Positions 17,520 through 27,553 are shown, numbered from the stretch's first letter. The stretch is DNA of 64,000 bases from CAYFPO01 sp964345035 (GCA_964345035.1 CAYFPO010000003.1:1-64000), one strand, 5' to 3'. A program made the numbers and translations. Notes: a model not told the origin generated them from the letters alone.

Positions 17520-19573
17520 TGGAAAACACAACCACAATAACAATATTAATTCTATTTCTACCTTTATTATCATTTATTTACCAAATATTTTTTGGAAAAA
17601 TACTCGGGAGAAATACACATTTCATTTCCTTGATTATTATGGGTATTGTTTTGGCATTGTCTGCAAGTGTATCATTGAATGCAGTATATACTGGCTCAGG
17701 AACTATTCTTGAAGTTTCTACAGTATGGTTTACTTCAGGTGACTTTCTCGTTGAATTAGGTTTCCATATTGATCATATTGCAGCATTGATGATTACTGTG
17801 GTTTCTCTAATCTCCTTTCTTGTTCATCTGTATTCCATTGAATATATGAGAGGTGATAAAAGATATTCACGATATTTTGGATATTTGGGAATATTTACAT
17901 TTTCAATGAATGGGATTGTTCTTGCTGATAGTTTGATAATGATGTATGTTTTCTGGGAGTTGGTTGGACTCAGTTCTTATCTTTTGATTGGATTCTGGTT
18001 TGAAAAGGATTCTGCAGCAAATGCCTGTAAAAAAGCATTCCTTACCAACAGAGTTGGGGATATCGGAATGTTCATTGGTATTATGATTTTATTTTTTCAT
18101 GTTGGATCATTTAATATTCTGGATATTTCTGAAGCAGTGAGGATTGGTTATTTTGATGGGAATCAAGTCTTATTGACAGTTGCAGGAATATTGATATTCA
18201 TGGGTGCTGTCGGTAAATCTGCCCAATTTCCGTTGCATATCTGGCTTCCAGATGCTATGGAAGGACCTACACCGGTTAGTGCACTAATCCATGCTGCGAC
18301 AATGGTTGCGGCAGGAGTGTATATGGTCATCCGAATATTTTCATTTCTTACCCCCGATGCATTACAATTTATAGCAGTTATTGGCGCAATAACCGCATTG
18401 ATGGCAGCAATTATTGCTATCACACAAAATGATATTAAAAGAGTACTTGCATACTCAACTGTAAGTCAATTAGGATATATGATAATGGCTTTGGGCGTAG
18501 GTGCTTATCAGGCTGCATTTTTCCATCTTGTAACTCATGCAATGTTTAAGGCATGTCTGTTTTTGAATAGTGGTTCAGTAATTCATGCCATGCATCATAG
18601 CCTGCATAAATTAGATGACCATGCAACAGACCCGCAGGATATGAGAAATATGGGCGGACTTAATTCTAAGATGCCAATTACATATTGGACAATGTTGGTA
18701 GCAACTCTGGCAATATCCGGTATTCCTCTATTTTCTGGATTTCTCTCTAAAGATGCAATACTTGCGGGGACATTGGGATATTTTCACCATCACCATGGAT
18801 GGACAATTCTACTACCAATCGCAGGATTCGGAGCCGCAATCATTACAGCATTTTATATGTTTCGATTGATATTTATGACTTTTCATGGGAATCCAAAGGA
18901 CAAAAAAGTGTTAGAGCAGATACATGAATCACCTTTGGCAATGACATTCCCGTTAATATTACTCTCAGTGCTGAGTTTTGCTTTAGTATTTACCTTGCCG
19001 CATATTAATCCTTTCCACGCTGATGGATGGTTTACAGGATTAATTCCAATGTCAGAAAATTTTGCAGGACTTAACACGCAACAAGTTACTGAAGCAATTC
19101 ACCATGCCCACAATCCTGCTATGATTATTTCACTCATCGTTGCTGCATTGGGAATACTCCTATCTATTTTTGTATATTTATTTAAAAAGATAGATGCAGG
19201 TTCACTAGCGAGAATCCTGAATACAATAGGATTATACAATTTATCGTTTAATAAATTTTATATTGATGAAATTTATAATTTATTCCTTTATAAGCCATTT
19301 TTACAGCTTACAAAAATATTTTCATGGATCGATTGGGAGTTTTACGATAGAATATTTATAAATGGCTGGGGTTGGATTACACTCCAAATATCCAAATTAT
19401 CAGGATATTCTGACTATCATTGGCTTGACCAGAAAATAGTAGATGGTTTTGCCAATTTAACTAAATTTACCAGTAAAAAACTGAGGTTAACACAAACCGG
19501 AGTCATTCAAAATTATGTATTAAGTGGAACTGTTGGTTTGATAATAATTTTCTTAATATTTCAAAATATTTAA
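17516..19573 (+). CDS. nuoL: NADH-quinone oxidoreductase subunit L
   Basis: The largest antiporter-like pump subunit, 685 residues with about 16 helices. The conserved core includes 'FWELVGLSSYLLIGFWFEKD', 'GDIGMFIGIMI', 'KSAQFPLHIWLPDAMEGPTP' and 'STVSQLGYMIMALGVGAYQA' with the proton-channel Lys and His residues. A C-terminal amphipathic stretch after residue 540 corresponds to the lateral helix that runs along the membrane arm. Two adjacent ATGs (17516 and 17519) are possible; the first overlaps the nuoK stop. Confidence 0.96.
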   Translation: MMENTTTITILILFLPLLSFIYQIFFGKILGRNTHFISLIIMGIVLALSASVSLNAVYTGSGTILEVSTVWFTSGDFLVELGFHIDHIAALMITVVSLISFLVHLYSIEYMRGDKRYSRYFGYLGIFTFSMNGIVLADSLIMMYVFWELVGLSSYLLIGFWFEKDSAANACKKAFLTNRVGDIGMFIGIMILFFHVGSFNILDISEAVRIGYFDGNQVLLTVAGILIFMGAVGKSAQFPLHIWLPDAMEGPTPVSALIHAATMVAAGVYMVIRIFSFLTPDALQFIAVIGAITALMAAIIAITQNDIKRVLAYSTVSQLGYMIMALGVGAYQAAFFHLVTHAMFKACLFLNSGSVIHAMHHSLHKLDDHATDPQDMRNMGGLNSKMPITYWTMLVATLAISGIPLFSGFLSKDAILAGTLGYFHHHHGWTILLPIAGFGAAIITAFYMFRLIFMTFHGNPKDKKVLEQIHESPLAMTFPLILLSVLSFALVFTLPHINPFHADGWFTGLIPMSENFAGLNTQQVTEAIHHAHNPAMIISLIVAALGILLSIFVYLFKKIDAGSLARILNTIGLYNLSFNKFYIDEIYNLFLYKPFLQLTKIFSWIDWEFYDRIFINGWGWITLQISKLSGYSDYHWLDQKIVDGFANLTKFTSKKLRLTQTGVIQNYVLSGTVGLIIIFLIFQNI

Positions 19574-19585
19574 TCAGGACATAAT

Positions 19586-21154
19586 ATGACAAATATACTG
19601 ACGTTATTAATTTTTATACCATCAATTGGAGCAGGTCTAATGGTTCTTCTCGCCTATTTAAGGAAAGAGAAGAATGATAATTTATACAAATGGATTGCTT
19701 TTGCTTCAACCGGGATCCAATTATTATTAACTATATGGCTTGTATTAAATTATGATTCAACAGGCGGAATCCAATTTGAAGAAAAATATTCCTGGATTTC
19801 TAAATTTAATATTGAGTACTATCTCGGTGTTGATGGATTAAGCATGCCAATGGTATTTTTGACATCGTTACTGTCATTTATTTGTGTTATTGCAAGTTGG
19901 AATATCAATAAATCTGTTTTGGGATATTTTTCTTTGTTTTTATTATTGGACACGGGAATGATGGGTGTATTTGTTTCATTGGATTTTTTCCTGTTCTATG
20001 TTTTTTGGGAAGTGATGCTTCTTCCAATGTATTTTTTAATTGGTATATGGGGTGGACCACAAAGAATGTATGCTGCAATTAAGTTTTTCCTATATACTTT
20101 GTTTGGATCTGTATTTATGCTGTTAGCCATGCTTGCATTGTATTTCTATTCAGATCCACATACTTTTAATTTAATTACATTGATCCAGACTGCCCCCTCA
20201 ATTGATGCAATTGTGTGGGGATTCCCACTTAAATATTTGATTTGGCTTGCATTATTTATTGGGTTTGCAATTAAGGTCCCCATTTTCCCATTTCATACAT
20301 GGTTGCCGCTGGCTCACGTAGAAGCACCAACTGCCGTATCAGTAATCCTTGCCGGTGTATTACTGAAGATGGGAACTTATGGATTGCTCAGGATCAGCTA
20401 CCCCTTATTACCGGATGAAGTATTTAATTTTGCTACAGCATTAGCAGTACTTGGTGTTATCAATATAATTTGGGGTGCTGCAAATGCTATCGCTCAAGTA
20501 GATTTGAAAAAGATGGTAGCATATTCATCAATTAGTCATATGGGATATGTTTTACTGGGTATGGCTGCAATTATTGGCGTAAACCGGTCAGGAGCAGAAG
20601 CTGGTATTAATGGCGCTGTGATGCAGATGTTTAATCACGGCACTATAACTGCAATGCTATTCCTTTTGGTGGGTGTTATTTATGACAGAGCACACCATCG
20701 TTATATAATTTATCCAAAAGATCATGAAAAGAGTGGTGAGCTTGGATTTGGCGGATTAAATTCAAAACTCCCCATTTATGGCGGATTCGTAGCACTTGCA
20801 TTCTTTGCAGGACTTGGTCTTCCTGCTTTATCCGGATTTATCAGTGAAGCGATGTGTTTTCTTGGCGGGTTCAGTGTATTCAAAACGTTAACAATCATTG
20901 GAACACTTGGAATTTTATTAAATGCAATTTATTTTCTTAGAGCCTATCAGCATATGTTTTTCGGAAAATTAAATGAAAATTATAATTCCCTCCAGGATAT
21001 GTCTGGCAGGGAACTTGTAACTTTGGTACCATTGGCAATTATTGTGATCATATTAGGAGTGTATCCAGCACCGTTATTGGATATGATTAGCCCAACGATG
21101 GATAATCTAATTGATACTATACAAAATGCCTCATCATTATTAGGGATGAGATAA
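19586..21154 (+). CDS. nuoM: NADH-quinone oxidoreductase subunit M
   Basis: A 522-residue antiporter-like membrane subunit. 'FYVFWEVMLLPMYFLIGIWG' holds the conserved channel Glu, 'AIKVPIFPFHTWLPLAHVEA' the Lys-containing broken helix, and 'AYSSISHMGYVLLGMAAI' the second broken helix. Length and motif order are normal. It follows nuoL by 12 bases with an AGGA ribosome site. Confidence 0.96.
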   Translation: MTNILTLLIFIPSIGAGLMVLLAYLRKEKNDNLYKWIAFASTGIQLLLTIWLVLNYDSTGGIQFEEKYSWISKFNIEYYLGVDGLSMPMVFLTSLLSFICVIASWNINKSVLGYFSLFLLLDTGMMGVFVSLDFFLFYVFWEVMLLPMYFLIGIWGGPQRMYAAIKFFLYTLFGSVFMLLAMLALYFYSDPHTFNLITLIQTAPSIDAIVWGFPLKYLIWLALFIGFAIKVPIFPFHTWLPLAHVEAPTAVSVILAGVLLKMGTYGLLRISYPLLPDEVFNFATALAVLGVINIIWGAANAIAQVDLKKMVAYSSISHMGYVLLGMAAIIGVNRSGAEAGINGAVMQMFNHGTITAMLFLLVGVIYDRAHHRYIIYPKDHEKSGELGFGGLNSKLPIYGGFVALAFFAGLGLPALSGFISEAMCFLGGFSVFKTLTIIGTLGILLNAIYFLRAYQHMFFGKLNENYNSLQDMSGRELVTLVPLAIIVIILGVYPAPLLDMISPTMDNLIDTIQNASSLLGMR

Positions 21155-21155
21155 A

Positions 21156-22622
21156 TTGAGTAATCTTTCCAGTCTTATTTACTTTTTACCTGAATTATTC
21201 CTAGTAGTAATTGCATTATTTGTATTCCTGAGTGATCTTAGTAATGAACTAAAATATTATACTTTTCATTTTACTGTTTTTGGAATAATAGGTGCTGGGT
21301 TCCTTTTATTTTTAAGTCAAGGGTACCAAATGTCTCTATTTATGGGTATGATTACCCTTGACCCATTTTCACATTTCTTTAAATGGTTATTTCTCATTGC
21401 TACCGCACTTGTTGTAATTGTTTCGAGATATACAAAAGAGCTGGAAGGAATATTTAAAGGTGAATACTATGGATTAATTTTAATTCTACTATTTGGATTA
21501 TTTTTAATGGCATCCTCCACAAATTTATTAATGATTGTTCTTGCAATCGAGACAGTCAGTATTTCTTCATATATCCTTGCAGGCATGCTGAAATCTGACA
21601 GGAAATCAAATGAATCAGCATTGAAATATGTTATTTTCGGAGCATTTGCCTCCGGGTTAATGTTATATGGTATGAGCTGGTTGTATGGATATGCAGGGTC
21701 AACAGATATTTACAGAATACATCAATCATTAATCGGAATGGAAGATCCCTTTATAATTTATATGTCCATCGTGATGATACTTGCAGGATTTGGATATAAG
21801 ATTGCCATGGTTCCGTTCCATTATTGGTCTCCGGATGTTTATGAAGGAGCACCAACACCAATCACAGCATTTTTCTCGGTTGCACCTAAAGCAGCTGGAT
21901 TTGCGCTGTTGATTAGAGTATTTTCTATGATGTTTACTGATATAAATGCTGGTGTGTTAAGCGGTGTTTCTGGGGTAGATTGGACTTCAATTGTGGCAGT
22001 ATTATCTGCAGTGACAATGACTGTAGGTAATATTCTTGCTCTCCAACAGGACAATGTAAAAAGAATGTTAGCATATTCCAGTATTGCTCATGCAGGATAT
22101 ATGCTTATGGCAGTCTGTATTTCATCGAACAGTGCAATTATTGCAGTTATGTTTTATCTCTTAATTTATGTATTTATGAATCTAGGTGCATTTTTTGTGG
22201 CAATATTCGCTGCAAATACATTAGATGCACACAACGTAGAAGATTTTAACGGATTAGGTAAAAAATCTCCCTTAATTGGAGCATCAATGGTAATATTCCT
22301 TTTATCATTAACTGGAATTCCACCCACTGCCGGCTTTATTGGCAAAGTATATTTATTTTCTGCTTTGATTTCAAGTCATCAGTTTTATTGGTTAGCGATG
22401 ATTGCAATAATAAATACTGTTATGTCATTGTTTTATTATTTTAGAATCGCAAAAAGTATGTATTTTGAACATTCTTCTAATGACACGGAACCAATTAATG
22501 CACATCCTGCAATTTTAGGTGCAATATTAGTCTGTGTTATCCCTACTACATTACTTATCATAAATTGGAATCCGCTATATAGATTTATTGAATCTTCTAT
22601 TTTAATCATGATTGGAGTTTAA
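21156..22622 (+). CDS. nuoN: NADH-quinone oxidoreductase subunit N
   Basis: The third antiporter-like subunit, 488 residues. 'VLAIETVSISSYILAGMLKS' contains the channel Glu, 'YKIAMVPFHYWSPDVYEGAP' the Lys helix, and 'AYSSIAHAGYMLMAVCIS' the second broken helix. The start is TTG at 21156, one base after the nuoM stop. It ends the nuo operon; nuoE, nuoF and nuoG are absent before, within and after it. Confidence 0.96.
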   Translation: MSNLSSLIYFLPELFLVVIALFVFLSDLSNELKYYTFHFTVFGIIGAGFLLFLSQGYQMSLFMGMITLDPFSHFFKWLFLIATALVVIVSRYTKELEGIFKGEYYGLILILLFGLFLMASSTNLLMIVLAIETVSISSYILAGMLKSDRKSNESALKYVIFGAFASGLMLYGMSWLYGYAGSTDIYRIHQSLIGMEDPFIIYMSIVMILAGFGYKIAMVPFHYWSPDVYEGAPTPITAFFSVAPKAAGFALLIRVFSMMFTDINAGVLSGVSGVDWTSIVAVLSAVTMTVGNILALQQDNVKRMLAYSSIAHAGYMLMAVCISSNSAIIAVMFYLLIYVFMNLGAFFVAIFAANTLDAHNVEDFNGLGKKSPLIGASMVIFLLSLTGIPPTAGFIGKVYLFSALISSHQFYWLAMIAIINTVMSLFYYFRIAKSMYFEHSSNDTEPINAHPAILGAILVCVIPTTLLIINWNPLYRFIESSILIMIGV

Positions 22623-22627
22623 TTACG

Positions 22628-23098
22628 GTGGTTAATCGACCTGTTCAGGATTCTCAGGTTGTTATGCATGAAATAGTCCTCCCCAATGATGCGAATATAA
22701 TTGGAAATATACTCGGCGGGAGAGTTATGCATTTAATGGATATTTGTGCTGCAATGACCGCAGCCAAACATACCAGGAAACAAGTTGTAACTGCATCTGT
22801 GGACAGGTTGGATTTTCTTGCACCCGCCAAAGTCGGTGATATTCTCATTTTAAAATCTTCCGTGAATTATTGTGGAAAATCATCATTGGAAGTGGGTGTC
22901 CGGATTGAATCTGAAGATAGATTAACTGGAAACGTCAAACATACTGCTTCAGCATACCTTACTTTTGTTGCGATTAATGAAAATGGCAAACCAGTTAAAG
23001 TACAACAGGTTATCCCAAATTCCGATATTGAAAAGAGAAGATTCTCTCAAGGTAAAAATAGATACGAGACTAGAAAACAAAGAAGAAAAGAATTCTAA
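22628..23098 (+). CDS. Acyl-CoA thioesterase (YciA-like, hotdog fold)
   Basis: A 156-residue hotdog-fold protein predicted to hydrolyse acyl-CoA to free acid and CoA. 'NIIGNILGGRVMHLMDICAA' is the family motif carrying the catalytic Asn/Asp and the hotdog helix, followed by 'VTASVDRLDFLAPAKVGDIL'. The last 25 residues are strongly basic ('KNRYETRKQRRKEF'). The start is GTG at 22628, five bases after nuoN; its stop overlaps nqrA (TAATG). Its position between two respiratory operons suggests cotranscription, not necessarily a shared function. Confidence 0.85.
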   Translation: MVNRPVQDSQVVMHEIVLPNDANIIGNILGGRVMHLMDICAAMTAAKHTRKQVVTASVDRLDFLAPAKVGDILILKSSVNYCGKSSLEVGVRIESEDRLTGNVKHTASAYLTFVAINENGKPVKVQQVIPNSDIEKRRFSQGKNRYETRKQRRKEF

Positions 23099-24453
23099 TG
23101 GTAGACTTTAAAATAAAAAAAGGTCATAATATACCATTGGCAGGAAAGCCAAAAAAAATAGTAGTAAAATTTTCTGAACCTGCTTCAATTATAATACACC
23201 CACACAAAATTAAAGGAATAAAACCCAAATTATTAATAAAGGAGGGTGACTTTATTAAAACAGGAGCACCTTTATTTATCGATAAAAATTTTCCAGATGT
23301 TCAATTTACATCTCCTTCAACTGGATATATTAAGTCCATTAAATTTGGACCAAGACGGATAATTGAAAAAATAAGCATTGAAAACAATTATGGTGAAGAA
23401 AATTTTTCTGAATTTAATGTATATTCAGACAATGATATTCTAAAGATCGAAAAAACTACTCTGATTAATGAGTTAACAACATCAGGTGCCTGGACATACA
23501 TTAGACAGAGACCATATTCAAAAATTGCTAATCCAATGGATTCACCAAAATCTATTTTTGTATCTGGATTTAATACAGCACCACACGCACCTGATATCGA
23601 TTTTCTTATTGAACAAAATTCTACCGGATTACAGGCGGGGATAAATGCAATGACTAAATTGACTGAAGGGAACATCAATTTATCAATTTCGAATCACAAT
23701 ATGAATGATAACTTGCATAGCTTAAATAATGTGGAATTACATACCTTTTCAGGTCCACATCCAGCGGGGAATATTGGGATACAAGTTCACCATATTGACC
23801 CAATAAAAATCGGTGAACTGATTTGGTATATTGATATACAGGATTTAATGTCCATTGGTAACCAGCTATTAACAGGAAAACCTCAAGTCTATAAATATAT
23901 TACAGTATCCGGTGAAAAAGTAAAATCACCTTCCTATTTAAAAGTTAGGAGAAATACTAGTTTAGATTCAGTTTTGAATGACAAGCTGGATTCCGGAGAC
24001 TGTCGTATTATCTCTGGAGATATATTAACCGGAGAAAAAACTAAAAAAAGTAATGGTCTTGGCTATTATGATTCACAAATCACAGTAATTCCTGAAGGAG
24101 GGGATAGGGAATTTTTGGGTTGGATTAAACCAGGATTTAACAAATACTCACTATCAAATACATTTTTATCAAAATTCAAATTAAGATCAGAATGGTCATT
24201 AAACACTTCAAAAAATGGATCACCAAGAGCGATCATTCCATTTGGCTACTGGGAAAATGTATTACCAATGGATATACTACCACAGTATCTTGTTAAAAGT
24301 ATCCTTGCAAGGGATATTGAAGAAATGGAACAATTGGGTATTTATGAATGTGATCCGGAAGATTTTGCATTGTGTTCATTTGTATGCCAATCAAAATTTC
24401 CAGTACATCGTGTGATCAATGATGGCTTAGATTTTATAGAGATGGAAGGATAA
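23098..24453 (+). CDS. nqrA: Na+-translocating NADH:quinone reductase subunit A
   Basis: A 451-residue cytoplasmic-side subunit of the sodium-pumping quinone reductase, related to RnfC but without iron-sulfur motifs. The N-terminal 'IKKGHNIPLAGKPKK' and the 'SGFNTAPHAPDIDFLIE' and 'TFSGPHPAGNIGIQVHHIDP' segments are typical of NqrA. The C-terminal 'QLGIYECDPEDFALCSFVCQSK' type region is the usual family end. First of six nqr genes in the standard order A-F. Confidence 0.96.
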   Translation: MVDFKIKKGHNIPLAGKPKKIVVKFSEPASIIIHPHKIKGIKPKLLIKEGDFIKTGAPLFIDKNFPDVQFTSPSTGYIKSIKFGPRRIIEKISIENNYGEENFSEFNVYSDNDILKIEKTTLINELTTSGAWTYIRQRPYSKIANPMDSPKSIFVSGFNTAPHAPDIDFLIEQNSTGLQAGINAMTKLTEGNINLSISNHNMNDNLHSLNNVELHTFSGPHPAGNIGIQVHHIDPIKIGELIWYIDIQDLMSIGNQLLTGKPQVYKYITVSGEKVKSPSYLKVRRNTSLDSVLNDKLDSGDCRIISGDILTGEKTKKSNGLGYYDSQITVIPEGGDREFLGWIKPGFNKYSLSNTFLSKFKLRSEWSLNTSKNGSPRAIIPFGYWENVLPMDILPQYLVKSILARDIEEMEQLGIYECDPEDFALCSFVCQSKFPVHRVINDGLDFIEMEG

Positions 24454-24459
24454 TTTCAA

Positions 24460-25599
24460 TTGCTGCGTAAAAAACTGGATCAATTAAAACCACATTTTGA
24501 TATTGGGGGGAAATTAGAAAAATATTATCCTATCTATGATATGATAGATTCTTTTCTCTATACACCTGACACTAAAACCTCCGATGCTCCACATATCCGT
24601 GATGCCATTGATTTGAAGAGGTCAATGGTGTTTGTTGTAATTGCAATGATTCCCGTCATATTATTTGGTATTTTTAATGTTGGATACCAACAAGATCCGA
24701 ATAGGGCAATTTTTGATAACTTTATTATCGGTTTACAAGTTGTTGTTCCGATTATAATTGTTTCCTATAGTGTGGGTGGATTATGGGAAATCTTATTTGC
24801 GATCGTCAGAAAACATGAAGTGAATGAAGGATTTTTAGTTACTGGGATGCTAATACCGATGGTAATGCCACCTACGATTCCTTTATGGATGGTTGCAGTA
24901 GCTACATCCTTTGGTGTTGTAATTGGGAAAGAAATTTTTGGAGGAACAGGGTATAATATATTTAATCCAGCTTTGGTAGCAAGGGCATTTATATTTTTTG
25001 CCTATCCGGCACAAATTTCTGGTGATTTGGTGTGGAAGGTTGATGGTATTTCAGCAGCTACACCACTCCTGACGGCAGCATCAGAACAAGGAACAACTGC
25101 ATTACAGTTACTAAATGATAATTTTACATTTTTAGATATGTTTTACGGATTTATACCTGGCTCAATTGGAGAGACATCAACATTGGCATGCCTTCTTGGC
25201 GGTTTCTTTTTATTGATTACAAGAATCGGAAACTGGAGAATTATGTCGGGAGTAATCCTGGGAATGATATTCACCGCATTCCTGACAAATCAATTAGCAG
25301 AACATAGTACAAATCCTATGTTATCGTTACCCCCTCATTATCATTTTGTTATGGGAGGGTTTGCATTTGGTATGGTTTATATGGCGACTGAACCGGTAAC
25401 TGGTGCGCATACCAACCCTGGAAGATGGATATATGGTTTTCTTATAGGTTTTCTAGTTGTTATTATTCGTGCAATTAATCCTGCATATCCGGAAGGAATG
25501 ATGTTATCAATTTTATTTGCAAATGCCTTTGCACCTCTGATTGATTATTTTATTATACAGAAACATATTAGGAAAAGACAATCTAGATATGCACACTGA
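24460..25599 (+). CDS. nqrB: Na+-translocating NADH:quinone reductase subunit B
   Basis: A 379-residue membrane subunit that binds riboflavin and a covalent FMN and forms the sodium channel. It starts at TTG 24460. The FMN-attachment site, which in the family reads D-G-x-S-G-A-T, is here 'DGISAATPL', so Thr201 is the acceptor but the Gly before Ala is replaced by Ala. 'EIFGGTGYNIFNPALVARAF' and 'EPVTGAHTNPGRWIYG' are conserved. ApbE, encoded at the end of the operon, would attach the FMN. The stop overlaps the nqrC start by 11 bases. Confidence 0.96.
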   Translation: MLRKKLDQLKPHFDIGGKLEKYYPIYDMIDSFLYTPDTKTSDAPHIRDAIDLKRSMVFVVIAMIPVILFGIFNVGYQQDPNRAIFDNFIIGLQVVVPIIIVSYSVGGLWEILFAIVRKHEVNEGFLVTGMLIPMVMPPTIPLWMVAVATSFGVVIGKEIFGGTGYNIFNPALVARAFIFFAYPAQISGDLVWKVDGISAATPLLTAASEQGTTALQLLNDNFTFLDMFYGFIPGSIGETSTLACLLGGFFLLITRIGNWRIMSGVILGMIFTAFLTNQLAEHSTNPMLSLPPHYHFVMGGFAFGMVYMATEPVTGAHTNPGRWIYGFLIGFLVVIIRAINPAYPEGMMLSILFANAFAPLIDYFIIQKHIRKRQSRYAH

Positions 25600-26305
25600 T
25601 TTCCAAACATATAGATTTGTGTTATTAATTTCTATTATTGCAGCATTTCTGCTTTCAATAACATCAACAACTTTATCTGATTTACAAGATTTTAATATAG
25701 AAGTAGACAGAAAGAAAAATGTCCTTAAATGTGTTGGTATGGACCTTTCCGGGATGAATTCTGAAGATATAGTAACTTCCTATAATTCTGTTATTCAGGA
25801 AAAAGTAATTTCGTTAGATGGTAATAATACAAAATTATCTATGGATGATGTAACTGTATTGGAAAATAAATCAACTGGTCAATTGAATTATGAATTCCAT
25901 CAAACTGAATATCTCCCAATTTACGAATTTCGTTTGAACAATATTTTACAAGCATATATCTTTCCGATTTCTGGTAAAGGACTTTGGTCAACTTTATATG
26001 GTTATATTGCCCTTGCAACTGATTTAAATACAGTGAAGGGGATTACATTTTATAAACATAAAGAAACAGCTGGACTGGGAGGAGAAGTTGATAAAGAATG
26101 GTTTCAATCCAATTTTTCAGGAAAGAAAATTTTCAATAAAACAGGTGAATTAACCTCTATTAAAGTTGTAAAGGGTGTAGCATCTGGGAGTGATTTAGAA
26201 CATAAAGTAGATGGAATTAGTGGTGCTACAATGACGTGCAGTGGATTAACTAAATTTTTGTACAACGATCTGGAAAGATATCTTCCATTTATCAATTTAA
26301 AATAA
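25589..26305 (+). CDS. nqrC: Na+-translocating NADH:quinone reductase subunit C
   Basis: A 238-residue protein anchored by one N-terminal helix ('FVLLISIIAAFLLSITS') with a periplasmic FMN-binding domain. The flavin is attached at Thr214 in 'VDGISGATMT', which matches the ApbE recognition motif. I chose ATG 25589 ('MHTDFQTYRF'), giving the standard short N-terminus; an ATG at 25541 would extend it by 16 residues into nqrB. Downstream spacing to nqrD is six bases. Confidence 0.95.
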   Translation: MHTDFQTYRFVLLISIIAAFLLSITSTTLSDLQDFNIEVDRKKNVLKCVGMDLSGMNSEDIVTSYNSVIQEKVISLDGNNTKLSMDDVTVLENKSTGQLNYEFHQTEYLPIYEFRLNNILQAYIFPISGKGLWSTLYGYIALATDLNTVKGITFYKHKETAGLGGEVDKEWFQSNFSGKKIFNKTGELTSIKVVKGVASGSDLEHKVDGISGATMTCSGLTKFLYNDLERYLPFINLK

Positions 26306-26311
26306 AATAAT

Positions 26312-26923
26312 ATGAAAGCAAAAAGTATATTTACCGATCCGCTGATTCATAATAATCCTATTACCAAACAAGTTTTGGGAATATGTTCCGCCCTTGCAGT
26401 GACTGTTAAATTGGAAACAGCGATTGCAATGGCAATTTCTGTTACATTTGTATTAACCTGCTCTAATTTTGTTATATCATTGATAAGAGCATTGATACCC
26501 TCAAAAGTAAGGATCATTATTCAGCTCACAGTTATCGCTTCCTTGGTTATTTTGGTGGATGAAGTATTACGGGCATATTTGTATGATATAAGTAAACAGC
26601 TGACAGTTTTTGTAGGTTTAATTATAACAAACTGTATAATTATGGGAAGAGCAGAAGCGTTTGCAATGCAAAATGATTTATGGGATTCTGTTAAAGATGG
26701 ATTTGGTAATGCATTTGGTTATAGCATCATATTAATTGGTGTATCCTTTTTTAGAGAATTATTAGGGAGTGGCTCCATCTTTGGCTATGATATTTTGCCT
26801 GATTTAGTATATAAGAATGGTTATGTTAATAATGGATTAATGTTGCTTGCTCCTGGTGCATTTATAGTATTGGGCTTAATAGCGTGGCTTCAGGGGACAA
26901 TCACAGGTAATACAGAGGAATAA
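26312..26923 (+). CDS. nqrD: Na+-translocating NADH:quinone reductase subunit D
   Basis: A 203-residue membrane subunit with six helices, one half of the NqrDE pair that shares an intramembrane Fe centre. 'QVLGICSALAVTVKLETAIA' contains the Fe-ligand Cys of the first half and 'ITNCIIMGRAEAFAM' the second Cys. A C-terminal acidic tail follows 'LGLIAWLQGTITG'. NqrM is the known maturation factor for this centre and a candidate is encoded nearby on the opposite strand. Confidence 0.96.
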   Translation: MKAKSIFTDPLIHNNPITKQVLGICSALAVTVKLETAIAMAISVTFVLTCSNFVISLIRALIPSKVRIIIQLTVIASLVILVDEVLRAYLYDISKQLTVFVGLIITNCIIMGRAEAFAMQNDLWDSVKDGFGNAFGYSIILIGVSFFRELLGSGSIFGYDILPDLVYKNGYVNNGLMLLAPGAFIVLGLIAWLQGTITGNTEE

Positions 26924-27550
26924 TTGGAAATATTAGAACATTATTTAAATCTTGCAACTAAAGCAATATTTGTTGAGAATATACTCTTGGCTTATTTTCT
27001 GGGTATGTGTTCCTTCCTGGCCATATCTAAAAAAGTTGAAACCTCAATAGGATTAGGTCTTGCAGTTATTGTAGTTAACGGAATAACCGTGCCGATCAAC
27101 TATGTAATTAAAAATTATTTACTGGATGCAGGTGCGTTAAGCTGGATAGGTTTATCTCAATTAAATGAAATTAATTTATCATTTTTAACATTTATTACCT
27201 TTATAGCAACTATAGCTGCTATGGTTCAATTAGTTGAGATGACATTATATAAGTTTAGTCAAAAATTATACAATGCTCTCGGAATATTTCTCCCTCTGAT
27301 CGCTGTAAATTGTGCAATACTCGGTGCATCATTATTAATGAATGAACGTGGATATAATTTTGTTGAATCCTGTGTTTATGGAGTCAGCACTGGTACAGGA
27401 TGGGCAATGGCAATAGTCACAATGGCAGCAATTCGGTATAGATTAAGGTATTCTAATGTACCAAATGGATTAAGAGGTATAGGAATTACTATGATTTTAA
27501 CCGGATTAATCTCTATGGCGTATTTATCATTCTCAGGAATTAATCTTTAA
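26924..27550 (+). CDS. nqrE: Na+-translocating NADH:quinone reductase subunit E
   Basis: A 208-residue six-helix subunit, the inverted-topology partner of NqrD. The two Cys ligands lie in 'FLGMCSFLAISKKVETSIG' and 'AVNCAILGASLLMNER'. The start is TTG at 26924, immediately after the nqrD stop, which implies translational coupling. Normal length. Confidence 0.96.
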   Translation: MEILEHYLNLATKAIFVENILLAYFLGMCSFLAISKKVETSIGLGLAVIVVNGITVPINYVIKNYLLDAGALSWIGLSQLNEINLSFLTFITFIATIAAMVQLVEMTLYKFSQKLYNALGIFLPLIAVNCAILGASLLMNERGYNFVESCVYGVSTGTGWAMAIVTMAAIRYRLRYSNVPNGLRGIGITMILTGLISMAYLSFSGINL

Positions 27551-27553
27551 AAT

